Below are positions 43,165 through 51,583 of a stretch of 64,000 nt of DNA, one piece after another. The notes beneath the pieces were generated by a model that was not told where the DNA came from, ran no database searches, and worked only from the letters and a program-made list of their open reading frames with translations. The DNA lies in NCBI GenBank assembly GCA_965276675.1, contig OZ255624.1, positions 1,116,001-1,180,000 of the forward strand, given 5' to 3'. This DNA is from G965276675 sp965276675 (GTDB taxonomy: Bacteria; Acidobacteriota; Terriglobia; Terriglobales; Acidobacteriaceae). The stretch's first letter is position 1, and each line of letters starts with the position of its first letter. The translations under genes and the position numbers were made by a program.

Positions 43165-43671
43165 CTAGGCGGAAAAGGCCTCGCGAATACGCCGTGTGCT
43201 GGCTGTGCTGACCGTCTTCACAACCCCATCTTTGAGCTGCTTTGTAGCATTCTCAAGCAGGCCGCGACCAGCCGGAACCAGAACGGCGGTCGCGCCTGTC
43301 GTGATCATGCACCAGGAGCAGAGGCTCTTAAACTCGACGACCTGCTTGACGGCGTTCATGCTGGCCATGGCTCCATCGATGACGAGTTTCGCTGCAAGCA
43401 GCCGGCGCATAAGCCGTGATTTAGGTGCGGATAGAATCAGGGCAAGCGTCGTACCGTAGCTGACCAAGCCGAGCAGACTGTCCGGAATATCAAATGGGTG
43501 TGCATCTTTTGACGAAGTAATCCGGTCGGAATCAAACCACGATCCAGGCGGGTCCGGCAGGTGCGAGATAGCGCCAAGTTGATAAAGTGCAACAGGGACA
43601 AGCGCCCCCAGGGCCGCAGAGCAGGAAAGGATCATGGTCGTGCGGCCGGAGAGCGAGCTGGGTATAGACAT
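43165..43671 (-). CDS. Vitamin K epoxide reductase-like membrane protein
   Basis: 168 residues with hydrophobic stretches at about 13-33, 63-81, 95-110 and 118-137, a four-helix bundle as in VKOR. The redox pair CSWC (Cys118, Cys121) in a helix start matches the active-site CxxC of VKOR, which oxidises disulfide-forming partners through quinones, and PFDIPDSLLGLVSYG matches the conserved loop-to-helix segment. The second cysteine pair expected in the periplasmic loop between helices 1 and 2 is missing; that loop is HLPDPPGSWFDSDR. The reaction cycle must therefore differ or the protein may have another role. 23 bp upstream of it ends the SDR gene. Confidence 0.75.
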   Translation of the reverse strand: MSIPSSLSGRTTMILSCSAALGALVPVALYQLGAISHLPDPPGSWFDSDRITSSKDAHPFDIPDSLLGLVSYGTTLALILSAPKSRLMRRLLAAKLVIDGAMASMNAVKQVVEFKSLCSWCMITTGATAVLVPAGRGLLENATKQLKDGVVKTVSTASTRRIREAFSA

Positions 43672-43694
43672 GATGTGCTCCGTATGGTGTGAAA

Positions 43695-44696
43695 TTAATC
43701 GCGGGATTTGGCGAGTGCGACGGCTCCGGCAACTAGGCCTGCAGCGCCAAGCAGAAACCAGTGGCGGTGCAGCGAAACGTATACCTCTGCACTGGTGCGA
43801 GCCGAGCGGTCGGAAAATTTTCCCCGCGCACTCCAGGTGCCAGGAACGTAGGTGTAGAGATTATTCGGAGCGTCGGGCTTTTGCGGTTGGTTTTGAAGCT
43901 GCTGCGATTTATAACCCGTTTTGCCGAGATACCAGTCAAGGATGCCTGGGATGAACTTCTGCCCGATGATCGCCAGCACTGTTGGTGAGCCGACCCAGTA
44001 CTCGCGCCGGGGGTTCTCGGCAAAACCAGCGGCGACCACTACCTGAGCCGAAACCTCTGGCTCGAAGATAGGCGGCACGGGTTGAGTCATGTGCGGCATG
44101 CGGTTCTTGACCCAATCAAACTGGATGGTATTCATGGCCGGCATCTGCACGGTCGTGATCTTTACGTTGCTGCCGTCATGGTGCAGCTCGCAGCGTAGCG
44201 AATCCGTGAACCCATTGATCGCGTGCTTGCAAGCGCAGTAAGCAGACTGCAGTGGAATGGAGCGATACGAGAGCGCCGAACCGATCTGGATAATGGTGCC
44301 GCGGTTGCGAGGCAGCATCCGCTTGAGCGCGGCAAGCGTGCCGTGGACAAAGCCGAGGTAGAGAACGTCGGTGACGCGCTTGTAATCCGCCGGCTCCATC
44401 TCTTTGACCGGCGAGAAGACGCTGACCATCGCGTCGTTGACCCAGATATCGATGGTCCCAAACTCTGCTTCAACTCGGGCCGCGGCTGCTTCCACTGCGT
44501 CAGCATCGGAGACATCCGTCGGCAGCGTAATCGCAATGCCGCCGAACTGCTCGCACTCCTGGCGAGCGGCATCCAGGGCCTCCGGATTGCGGGCAATCAG
44601 GCCAAGTCGTGCACCTTTCTTGGCAAAGGCATGGGCGATGGCGCGACCGAGACCGGCAGAGGCGCCGGTGATAACAACAACAGGATTGGCATTCAT
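43695..44696 (-). CDS. Short-chain dehydrogenase/reductase with C-terminal membrane anchor
   Basis: 333 residues. Classical SDR features: TGASAGLGRAIA (about 10-21), IDIWVNDAMVSV in place of the NNAG region (WVND), Ser of IQIGSALSYRSIP and the YCACK catalytic Tyr-Lys (about 157-161). After the 250-residue core comes a proline- and Gln-rich linker and, at the end, a hydrophobic segment (WFLLGAAGLVAGAVALA) that probably anchors it in the membrane. This layout occurs in SDRs of soil bacteria with unknown substrates. The gene starts 168 bp downstream of a heptamer repeat array that could affect its promoter. Confidence 0.85.
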   Translation of the reverse strand: MNANPVVVITGASAGLGRAIAHAFAKKGARLGLIARNPEALDAARQECEQFGGIAITLPTDVSDADAVEAAAARVEAEFGTIDIWVNDAMVSVFSPVKEMEPADYKRVTDVLYLGFVHGTLAALKRMLPRNRGTIIQIGSALSYRSIPLQSAYCACKHAINGFTDSLRCELHHDGSNVKITTVQMPAMNTIQFDWVKNRMPHMTQPVPPIFEPEVSAQVVVAAGFAENPRREYWVGSPTVLAIIGQKFIPGILDWYLGKTGYKSQQLQNQPQKPDAPNNLYTYVPGTWSARGKFSDRSARTSAEVYVSLHRHWFLLGAAGLVAGAVALAKSRD

Positions 44697-44863
44697 GAAG
44701 TGGCACGCTTTCTGCAGCTACACGCAGAGTAGCTACATTAGTCAGACTGCCGATCTAGCTTGCGAGATGTATGAGGGTGGAGAGGACCAGGGAATAGAGA
44801 GATAGGGAATAGAGAAAATAAGGGTAAGCGGTTGTGATATTCATCTTAATTCTTGTTTCTAAT

Positions 44864-45003
44864 CTCCCTGCTCCCTGCTCCCTGCTCCCTGCTCCCTGCT
44901 CCCTGCTCCCTGCTCCCTGCTCCCTGCTCCCTGCTCCCTGCTCCCTGCTCCCTGCTCCCTGCTCCCTGCTCCCTGCTCCCTGCTCCCTGCTCCCTGCTCC
45001 CTG
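44864..45003. repeat. 20 perfect tandem copies of CTCCCTG
   Basis: Positions 44864-45003 are exactly 20 copies of the heptamer CTCCCTG without a substitution, nine bases after the stop of the DUF4174 gene and 168 bases before the SDR start. Read on the minus strand in one frame it would encode REQGAGS repeats, a pattern familiar from spurious proteins over heptamer repeats in cyanobacteria. Flanking sequence 44795-44815 holds degenerate GGGAATAGAGA units. Perfect arrays of this length mutate by slippage, so copy number should vary. The remainder of 44697-44863 contains no gene that I can see. Confidence 0.95.
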
Positions 45004-45012
45004 CTTACCGTT

Positions 45013-45474
45013 TCATCTCTGCTGTCGCATGGGCATGGCATCGATAAGCGACTGCAGCTTCTCGAAAGAGATAGGAGTCGTGCTGCGGAGCTTTTCGCCA
45101 CCATCTTTGCCCAGGAGAACGACCTCAAAATTGCTGTGCTGGTGGAACTTGCTCCGGGCGGCCGCTTCCTCCTCTGGAGTGAACGTCGCGGAGGGAGTAT
45201 GTATCTCTGGCAGTGACAAATTGCCGCCAGGCAGCAAAATCGGAACCAGGAGCAGCTGCCGTTCCTTGGAGCCGTCGCTATTCGATTGCAACTGGGAGAT
45301 CTGCGCCTGAAGCTGAGAGTCATCTGCGCTAGCTGCGAACACAAGCAGGGGACGGTAGCAGTCATGCATCGCCGCAAGTGTCTTTGGGTGTGGGTTGCAC
45401 TCGGCGCGGGAGAGAGCAGGCATGACCAGAACTCCGGCGAGCAACGCAAGGTGTAGTGAAGAGGGAAGCCGCAT
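45013..45474 (-). CDS. Secreted DUF4174 domain protein
   Basis: 153 residues with a signal peptide (about 1-24, ending SRA-E). RPLLVFAASADDSQLQAQISQL at the start and FEVVLLGKDGGEKLRSTTPISFEKLQSLIDAMPMRQ at the end are the DUF4174 signature, a thioredoxin-like fold without the CxxC pair. Function is not known; such proteins are exported and often sit near envelope genes. The stop is nine bases from the heptamer array. Confidence 0.85.
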   Translation of the reverse strand: MRLPSSLHLALLAGVLVMPALSRAECNPHPKTLAAMHDCYRPLLVFAASADDSQLQAQISQLQSNSDGSKERQLLLVPILLPGGNLSLPEIHTPSATFTPEEEAAARSKFHQHSNFEVVLLGKDGGEKLRSTTPISFEKLQSLIDAMPMRQQR

Positions 45475-45551
45475 ACCGTCGTAGACGCCCGAATTGTCCG
45501 CCGGGATGCGCTAATATCCTCTCGAAAACGATGACAGCCAAACAACGCAAA

Positions 45552-45579
45552 GGAAGGCGGCCCGGAAATGGTCGCTTCC
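45552..45579 (-). terminator. Possible terminator of the leu-ilv cluster
   Basis: On the minus strand GGAAG (45575-45579) can pair with CTTCC (45552-45556), with partial pairing inside (GC-rich, interrupted), followed by TTTGCGTTGTTTGG. It starts 13 bases after the ilvC stop. The stem is imperfect and the T-tract interrupted, hence low confidence. Confidence 0.35.
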
Positions 45580-45592
45580 CTCTAAACAGATG

Positions 45593-46663
45593 CTAAACCG
45601 TTACGGGCGCGAAGGCTTCTGTCTCCGGGTGCTTGTCCGCCTTCGTCCGGCCGCTTTGCGGCTCCACCGTAACTGGGTCGAGGAAGGGCATCGCGGCCCG
45701 CAGCGTCGCCCCGACCTGCTCGATGGGGTGAGCGGCTTCCTCGCTCCGAAACCGCTGAAACTGCTTGCGGCCGGTCTTGTTTTCTTCCATGAACTTGCGC
45801 GCGAAGGTACCGTCCTGTATTTCGGCGAGGATCTTCTTCATCTCGGCACGGGTCGCGTCCGTCACGATGCGTGGCCCGGCAGTGTAGTCGCCGAACTCGG
45901 CCGTGTCAGAGATGGAGTAGCGCATGTAGTTGAGGCCGCCGCGGTACATCAGATCCACAATGAGCTTGAGCTCATGCAAGCATTCGAAGTACGCCATCTC
46001 CGGCGCGTAGCCAGCCTCGACCAGGGTGTCGAAACCAGCTTTGACCAGGGCAGCCGTACCGCCGCAGAGCACCGCCTGCTCGCCAAAGAGATCGGACTCA
46101 GTCTCTTCCTTGAATGAGGTCTCGTATACGCCAGCGCGGGTGCAGCCGATGGCCTTGGCGTAGGAGAGCGCGAGCGCGTGCGCGGAGCCAGAGGCATCCT
46201 GGTGCACCGCGATCAGGCCTGGCGTGCCGCCGCCTTCGGTAAAGACCTCACGCACACGATGCCCCGGGGCCTTGGGCGCAACGAGCGCGACATCCACATC
46301 CGCCGGCGGCTTGATAAAACCGAAGTGGATGTTGAAGCCATGAGCGAAGAGCAGCGTCTTGCCCCGCGTCAACTGCGAACGGATGCTTTGATCGTAGACC
46401 TCTGCCTGTGTCTGGTCCGGGACCAGAACCATGATGACGTCAGCCCAAGCAGCAGCGTCGGCGACAGAGAGCACCTGCAGTCCAGCCCTCTCGGCCTTCG
46501 CTTGTGAGCGGCTGCCGCGAGCCAGTCCCACGCGGACATCGACGCCAGAATCCTTGAGATTGAGCGAGTGTGCATGGCCTTGCGAGCCGTATCCGATCAC
46601 GGCAACTTTCTTGGCCTGGATCAGCGAGAGGTCGGCATCTGCGTCGTGAAAAGTTTTAGGCAT
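45593..46663 (-). CDS. ilvC: Ketol-acid reductoisomerase
   Basis: 356 residues, the short class I form, from ATG 46663, preceded at five bases by AAGGAGG. Isomerises and reduces acetolactate or acetohydroxybutyrate with NADPH. N-terminal GYGSQGHAHSLNLKDSGVDV, the phosphate-binding loop ARGSRSQAKA that indicates NADPH, then LVAPKAPGHRVREVFTEGGGTPGLIAV, and the all-helical metal domain with SDLFGEQAVLCGG and YFECLHELKLIVDLMYRGG. The start overlaps the end of ilvN by 8 bases, so its ribosome-binding site lies inside ilvN. Last gene of the leu-ilv cluster. Confidence 0.95.
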   Translation of the reverse strand: MPKTFHDADADLSLIQAKKVAVIGYGSQGHAHSLNLKDSGVDVRVGLARGSRSQAKAERAGLQVLSVADAAAWADVIMVLVPDQTQAEVYDQSIRSQLTRGKTLLFAHGFNIHFGFIKPPADVDVALVAPKAPGHRVREVFTEGGGTPGLIAVHQDASGSAHALALSYAKAIGCTRAGVYETSFKEETESDLFGEQAVLCGGTAALVKAGFDTLVEAGYAPEMAYFECLHELKLIVDLMYRGGLNYMRYSISDTAEFGDYTAGPRIVTDATRAEMKKILAEIQDGTFARKFMEENKTGRKQFQRFRSEEAAHPIEQVGATLRAAMPFLDPVTVEPQSGRTKADKHPETEAFAPVTV

Positions 46664-47390
46664 TTTGGCCTCCTTGGGCGTCTGGGCTTCCTTTGTGAAG
46701 TGGTTCGGTGAATGGGGAAGGATCAGCGGGAGTGGGATAGCTCGCCTGCGCACGTTCGCGCCCCTGTATTTCGTCGTGGATTTCTTCGTCCGGGAACTCC
46801 TCTGGCAGCATGTCGAGGAGGTCCGGGGATGCGTCAGTTTCGGGCGACGACGAATCTTCGGCAACACGGCCAGAGGTATCCCGCAGCGCTTCGAGCACGC
46901 GGCTGGTGTGGTGGCCGCGCCGCATGACCATGCGGCCTGTGCGCGAGACCTCAAGTACTTTATTCTCCCCTTCACTCAATACCTGCAGCAGGCCTTCGAT
47001 TTTGCTGGCGGAGCCGGTGATCTCGATCATCAGCGATTCGGGAGCGAGGTCGACTACCCGCGCACGAAAGACATTCGCGAGTTCGAAGAGATGCGATCGC
47101 GTTTTGCTGTTTGCTTCAATCTTGATTAAAGCAAGCTCCCGGCTGATGGAGGAGAAGCGGTCAATGTCATCGACCTCTACCACGTTCTCTAGCTTGTAGA
47201 GTGACGCCATGATGCGGTGGCCAGCGGACGGCGATGAATCGACGACGATGGTCATCCGCGAGATGCCGGTGCGCTCAGAGGTGCCCACGGTAAGCGAGGT
47301 GATGTTCAGATTCAACCGGCGAAAGAGCGAGGCGACGCGCGTGAGCACGCCTGGCCGGTCTTCCACGAGTGCAACAAAGGTATGCAGCAT
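46656..47390 (-). CDS. ilvN: Acetolactate synthase small (regulatory) subunit, long C-terminal tail
   Basis: 244 residues from ATG 47390; usual IlvN/IlvH proteins are about 160-170. An ACT domain occupies about 1-75 (MLHTFVALVEDRPGVLTRVASLFRRL) and binds valine in the family; a second ferredoxin-like domain follows to about 160 with ELALIKIEA and MIEITGSASKIEGLLQVL. The extra 75-80 residues are acidic and Pro/Ser-rich (SSSPETDASPDLLDMLPEEF), probably disordered. This tail overlaps the ilvC start and its ribosome-binding site. Holoenzyme partner of ilvB, 20 bases upstream. Confidence 0.9.
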   Translation of the reverse strand: MLHTFVALVEDRPGVLTRVASLFRRLNLNITSLTVGTSERTGISRMTIVVDSSPSAGHRIMASLYKLENVVEVDDIDRFSSISRELALIKIEANSKTRSHLFELANVFRARVVDLAPESLMIEITGSASKIEGLLQVLSEGENKVLEVSRTGRMVMRRGHHTSRVLEALRDTSGRVAEDSSSPETDASPDLLDMLPEEFPDEEIHDEIQGRERAQASYPTPADPSPFTEPLHKGSPDAQGGQNA

Positions 47391-47410
47391 ACGTTCTAGC
47401 TTAGACCTGC

Positions 47411-49168
47411 TTAATCTTCTGCTGTTTCGACCAGTGCGGACGGCCGGCGAATCATCTCGTGCAGGGCCGCTCCGGTCGGGATCATGGGATATACGGAGTC
47501 TTCTTTCTCCACAAGAAAGTTGATCAGAAAAGGGCCGCGTGTCTGGCGAGCGGCATGGAGGGTGGTCGCGACTTCGTTGCGCGCGCGTACCGTGGCCGCC
47601 GGAATTCCATAAGCGGCAGCAAGCATAGCGAAGTCTGGCGAGAGGATGGGCGAAGACTCGTAATTCTTCTCGTAGAAAAACTCCTGCCACTGCCGCACCA
47701 TGCCGAGGAAGCCATTGTTGATGATCGCGATATTCACATCGAGCTGTTCCTGCGCAAGCGTCGCAAGTTCGGCCTGCGTCATCTGAAAGCCGCCATCGCC
47801 GGCGATGATCCAAACTTCTTTCTCGGGGCAGCCGACCTTCGCACCGATGCCGGCCGGCAGCGCGAAGCCCATAGTACCGAGGCCGCCGGAGGTGATGTTC
47901 TGCCGCGGCTGCTCGTGCTTGAAGTATTGTGCGGCCCACATCTGGTGCTGCCCCACGTCCGTTACGACGATCGCGTTCCCGCCGGTGGTGCGCCAAAGGT
48001 CGTGAATGACGTGTGCGGCGTAGAGGTGGCCGTTGTCGGGCAATGTAGTGATATCGCGGACGGCGGCGGTACCTTTGCTCTGGCGTATCGCCGAAAGCCA
48101 GGGTTCGCTATCGCGCGAGAGAACGTGCGGCAAAAGTTGGTTGAGAACGTCCGCCAAATCGCCAGTGAGCGCTACGTCAACGCGGACGTTCTTGTTGATC
48201 TCCGAAGGATCGATGTCGATGTGAATCTTCTTTGCATTGGGGGCATAGGTGGCGAGTGCGCCGGTGACGCGGTCGTCGAAGCGCATGCCGCAGGCGATCA
48301 GCAGATCCGCATTCTGGATGGCTTCATTGACCCAAGCCTCGCCGTGCATGCCCATCATGCCGAGGTTGAGGGGGTGCGAGGCGGGCAGGCTGCCGGAGCC
48401 CAGCAGCGTCCACGCGAGCGGGATCTGTCCGCGTTCGACCAGCGTGCGGACCTGTTCGAGTGCGCCGGATTTGAGAATGCCGTGACCTGCCAGCAGCACA
48501 GGCCTTTTCGCTTCGCCGATGAGGTGTGCGGCCTCGAGGAGATCGGGCGCCTCCGCGCGCAGCATGGGATGCGGCCGGTGCTGGCGTGGTGCGGCGGCAT
48601 TGAAGTCGAACGCTGCCGTAGCCTGCTGCGCATCTTTTGTGATGTCGACGAGCACCGGTCCCGGCCGGCCAGAAGTGGCGATGCAGAAGGCTTCGCGGAT
48701 AGCCGGCGCAATCTCCTCCGCGCGCGTGACGACATAGTTGTGCTTGGTCACGGGCAGTGTGATGCCGGTGATGTCGACTTCCTGGAAGGCATCGGTGCCG
48801 AGAACTTTGCTGGAGACCTGGCCGGTGATGCAGACGACTGGAATCGAATCAAGCATGGCATTGGCAATGCCTGTCACCATGTTCGTAGCGCCGGGACCAG
48901 AGGTCGCAAGAGCGACGCCAACCCGGCCTGTTGAGCGTGCATACCCGTCGGCCATGTGTACGGCGGACTGCTCGTGCCGGACCAGAATGTGGCGGATGGG
49001 AAATTTTCGCAATGCATCGTACACGGGAAGGATCGCGCCACCCGGATAGCCGAAGACCTCTCGGACGCCTTCGCCTTCGAGCGTTGCCCAGAGGATCTCA
49101 GCGCCGGTGAGCACTGCAGAGTGATTGGTGGGAATCGCAGGTTCGGATTGTGTTGGCTGAGAACTCAT
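47411..49168 (-). CDS. ilvB: Acetolactate synthase large (catalytic) subunit
   Basis: 585 residues from ATG 49168 with AGGA eight bases upstream; the frame is open to 49297 but that part lies in the ilvD-ilvB gap. Condenses two pyruvates, or pyruvate and 2-oxobutyrate, using thiamine diphosphate. The N-terminal block EGVREVFGYPGGAILPVYDAL holds the catalytic Glu in RHEQSAVHMADGYAR. The middle domain and the ThDP/Mg motif GDGGFQMTQAELATLAQEQLDVNIAIINN follow. It needs the IlvN subunit for full activity and valine control. Part of leuABCD-ilvDBNC. Confidence 0.95.
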   Translation of the reverse strand: MSSQPTQSEPAIPTNHSAVLTGAEILWATLEGEGVREVFGYPGGAILPVYDALRKFPIRHILVRHEQSAVHMADGYARSTGRVGVALATSGPGATNMVTGIANAMLDSIPVVCITGQVSSKVLGTDAFQEVDITGITLPVTKHNYVVTRAEEIAPAIREAFCIATSGRPGPVLVDITKDAQQATAAFDFNAAAPRQHRPHPMLRAEAPDLLEAAHLIGEAKRPVLLAGHGILKSGALEQVRTLVERGQIPLAWTLLGSGSLPASHPLNLGMMGMHGEAWVNEAIQNADLLIACGMRFDDRVTGALATYAPNAKKIHIDIDPSEINKNVRVDVALTGDLADVLNQLLPHVLSRDSEPWLSAIRQSKGTAAVRDITTLPDNGHLYAAHVIHDLWRTTGGNAIVVTDVGQHQMWAAQYFKHEQPRQNITSGGLGTMGFALPAGIGAKVGCPEKEVWIIAGDGGFQMTQAELATLAQEQLDVNIAIINNGFLGMVRQWQEFFYEKNYESSPILSPDFAMLAAAYGIPAATVRARNEVATTLHAARQTRGPFLINFLVEKEDSVYPMIPTGAALHEMIRRPSALVETAED

Positions 49169-49203
49169 AGTGAGGTCCTGACAATCTGTAACTGTGACGG
49201 GTG

Positions 49204-50919
49204 TTAATTTGTGACTGCGCCCAGCGAAGCCGATGTGACGCTGTCTGCGTATTTGCGAAATACCCCGCGCTTGAACTGTGGCGCGGGTGCCTGCCACGAT
49301 TGCAAGCGGCGTGCGAGTTCGTCGTCCGTTATCTCAAGTGTGAGTTTGCGATTTGCAATATCGAAGTGAACCGAATCGCCCTCGCGCACGGCGGCGATAG
49401 GCCCACGAAGAGCGGCTTCGGGCGCTACGTGGCCGGCCATCAGTCCACGTGTGGCTCCCGAGAAACGTCCATCCGTGAGCAGGGCAACCGTTGAGGCGAG
49501 CTCGGCGATACCGGCTATGGCGGCGGTGACGCCCAGCATCTCGCGCATGCCGGGGCCACCGCGTGGTCCTTCATAGCGGATCACGATGACATCATTCGGA
49601 CGGATGGCGCCTGACTCTACGGCAGCAAAGCAGGCCTCTTCGGAGTCGAAGACGCGAGCCGGTCCACGATGCTCCAGCCGCTCATGCCCGGCGACCTTGA
49701 TGACGCAGCCCTCTGGCGCGAGATTGCCTTTCAGAATCACTAGACCACCCGTCGATTTGAGCGGATGATCATTCGTGTGGATTACCTGTTGCCCTGGTGT
49801 CTCATGAGCTTCCCCGGCCTCTTCGCCCAGGGTGCGGCCTGAGACGTTCAACGCCTCTCCGCGCAGCAACTTTGCCTCAAGCAAGCGCGCTGCGAGCAGG
49901 CGGCTGCCGCCCGCGTTCTGGTAATCGGTCGCGAAGAAGTGGCCACTTGGCTTCAGGTCGCAGAGCAGCGGCGTGCGGGCGGAGATGCGGTCGAAGTCAT
50001 CGACCGTGAGCGTAAGCCCAGCCTCATGTGCGATAGCGATCAGGTGCAGCACAGCGTTCGTGGATCCGCCGGAAGCCGCGACTGCTGTAATCGCGTTCTC
50101 TAGCGCATCGCGGGTGATGATCGCAGAGGGGCGCAGGTTGTTGCGGGCGAGGTCGAGCACCAGCCGGCCGGCCTCGCGACAGGTGGCTAGCTTCTCCGGC
50201 GAAAGAGCGGCAACGCCCGATAGGCCCATGGGTGAAATGCCGAGGAACTCGCAGGCCATAGCCATCGTGTTGGCGGTGAACTGCCCGCCACACGCGCCAG
50301 CACCTGGGCATGCTTTCGCTTCGATGTCGGCCAAACCAGCATCGGAGAGCGCACCGCGCGCGTGCGTGCCGACTGCCTCATACACATCCTGGATCGTGAC
50401 CGGTTTCCCGTTGAAATCGCCAGGCGCGATCGATCCGCCGTAGAGCATCAACGATGGCAGGTCCAGGCGCGCGAGTGCCATTACGGTGCCAGGCATGTTC
50501 TTGTCACACCCTGCGATGGCGATGACACCGTCGAAGAGGTTGCCGCGAGAGACGAGTTCGATCGAATCCGCGATCACCTCGCGCGAGATCAGCGAGGCCT
50601 TCATTCCCTGCGTGCCCATGGTGATGCCGTCAGAGATCGTGACGGTATTGAACTCCATCGGCGTGCCACCCGCCTCGCGCACGCCCTGCTTGACCGCTTC
50701 CGCCAGTGTGCGCAGGTGATAGTTGCAGGGCCCGATCTCCGTCCAGGTGTTGGCGATGCCGATGATGGGTTTGCGCAGATCGTCGCGCGAAAAGCCGACG
50801 GCCTTGAGCATGGCGCGTGCCCCGGCACGGCTCGGACCCTCGGTCAGAGCGACTGAATTTTGTTTCGGTTCGCGCGATCCGTTTGTGTAACTGCTGCGAT
50901 TATGTGTATCGTCTACCAT
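49204..50919 (-). CDS. ilvD: Dihydroxy-acid dehydratase
   Basis: 571 residues. Dehydrates 2,3-dihydroxy-isovalerate or -methylvalerate. Fe-S cysteines are visible in GPCNYH (N-terminal), GCDKNMPG and PGAGACGGQFTANTMA; the set is that of the [2Fe-2S] dehydratases. The C-terminal GRFSGATRGLMAGHVAPEAA is the conserved swivelling-domain block. GGAG lies 12 bases before the ATG. leuD ends three bases upstream, so ilvD is translated from the leu transcript. Confidence 0.95.
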   Translation of the reverse strand: MVDDTHNRSSYTNGSREPKQNSVALTEGPSRAGARAMLKAVGFSRDDLRKPIIGIANTWTEIGPCNYHLRTLAEAVKQGVREAGGTPMEFNTVTISDGITMGTQGMKASLISREVIADSIELVSRGNLFDGVIAIAGCDKNMPGTVMALARLDLPSLMLYGGSIAPGDFNGKPVTIQDVYEAVGTHARGALSDAGLADIEAKACPGAGACGGQFTANTMAMACEFLGISPMGLSGVAALSPEKLATCREAGRLVLDLARNNLRPSAIITRDALENAITAVAASGGSTNAVLHLIAIAHEAGLTLTVDDFDRISARTPLLCDLKPSGHFFATDYQNAGGSRLLAARLLEAKLLRGEALNVSGRTLGEEAGEAHETPGQQVIHTNDHPLKSTGGLVILKGNLAPEGCVIKVAGHERLEHRGPARVFDSEEACFAAVESGAIRPNDVIVIRYEGPRGGPGMREMLGVTAAIAGIAELASTVALLTDGRFSGATRGLMAGHVAPEAALRGPIAAVREGDSVHFDIANRKLTLEITDDELARRLQSWQAPAPQFKRGVFRKYADSVTSASLGAVTN

Positions 50920-50922
50920 GTA

Positions 50923-51582
50923 TCAGCGAATCTCCAAAGCTGCTGTTGTCCTGGCGGCAGGGCGTGGAAGCGACCAGACCGCATCATTGTGCTGCTGTTC
51001 ATACGTGTCGAGTGCGGTGGTGTGACGCAATGTCAGGCCGATATCATCCAGACCTTCCATCAGGCAGTAGCGGCGAAATCTTTCGATAGCGAAGCTCGCT
51101 TGGAAACTCTGCCCGTCGCTCACCGTCTCGGCAATCAACGAGACAGTCAATTTGTAGTCCGGTGTGGTGCGCGCACGCTCGAGCAGTGTCGCTACCTGGT
51201 CTTCAGGAAGCGTAATAAGCAGGATGCCGTTTTTGCCGGCATTGGAGAAGAAGATATCGGCAAATGAGGGCGCGATGACACAGCGAAAGCCGTAACCGGA
51301 GAGCGCCCAAGCCGCATGTTCGCGCGACGACCCGCAGCCGAAGTTCTTGCCCGCTACTAGGATCTCGGCTCCACTGTAGCGCGGATCGTTCAGAACGAAA
51401 TCGGGATTGGGGGCACCAGCGTTGTCTCCACTCTGAAGGCGACGCCAGTCGAAGAAGAGAAATTCGCCATACCCTGTGCGCTCTATCCGTTTCAGGAACT
51501 GCTTAGGGATGATCTGGTCGGTGTCTACGTTGGTGCGATCGAGCGGCATCGCGCGCGACGTTAATGTGCGAAAGGGCTCCAT
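50923..51582 (-). CDS. leuD: 3-isopropylmalate dehydratase small subunit
   Basis: 219 residues; swivelling aconitase-like domain. Begins EPFRTLTSRAMPLDRTNVDTDQIIPKQFLKRIERTGYG, the typical LeuD start, with the substrate loop NFGCGSSREHAAWAL near residue 80. The C-terminal tail carries extra residues (ARTTAALEIR). Pairs with LeuC to isomerise 2- to 3-isopropylmalate. Starts one base after the leuC stop. Confidence 0.94.
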   Translation of the reverse strand: MEPFRTLTSRAMPLDRTNVDTDQIIPKQFLKRIERTGYGEFLFFDWRRLQSGDNAGAPNPDFVLNDPRYSGAEILVAGKNFGCGSSREHAAWALSGYGFRCVIAPSFADIFFSNAGKNGILLITLPEDQVATLLERARTTPDYKLTVSLIAETVSDGQSFQASFAIERFRRYCLMEGLDDIGLTLRHTTALDTYEQQHNDAVWSLPRPAARTTAALEIR

Positions 51583-51583
51583 G

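Noticed and set aside
44859..45545. Protein with REQGAGS repeats across the heptamer array on the minus strand
   Set aside because: It is the out-of-frame shadow of the DUF4174 gene running into a simple repeat; no start signal or family upstream.
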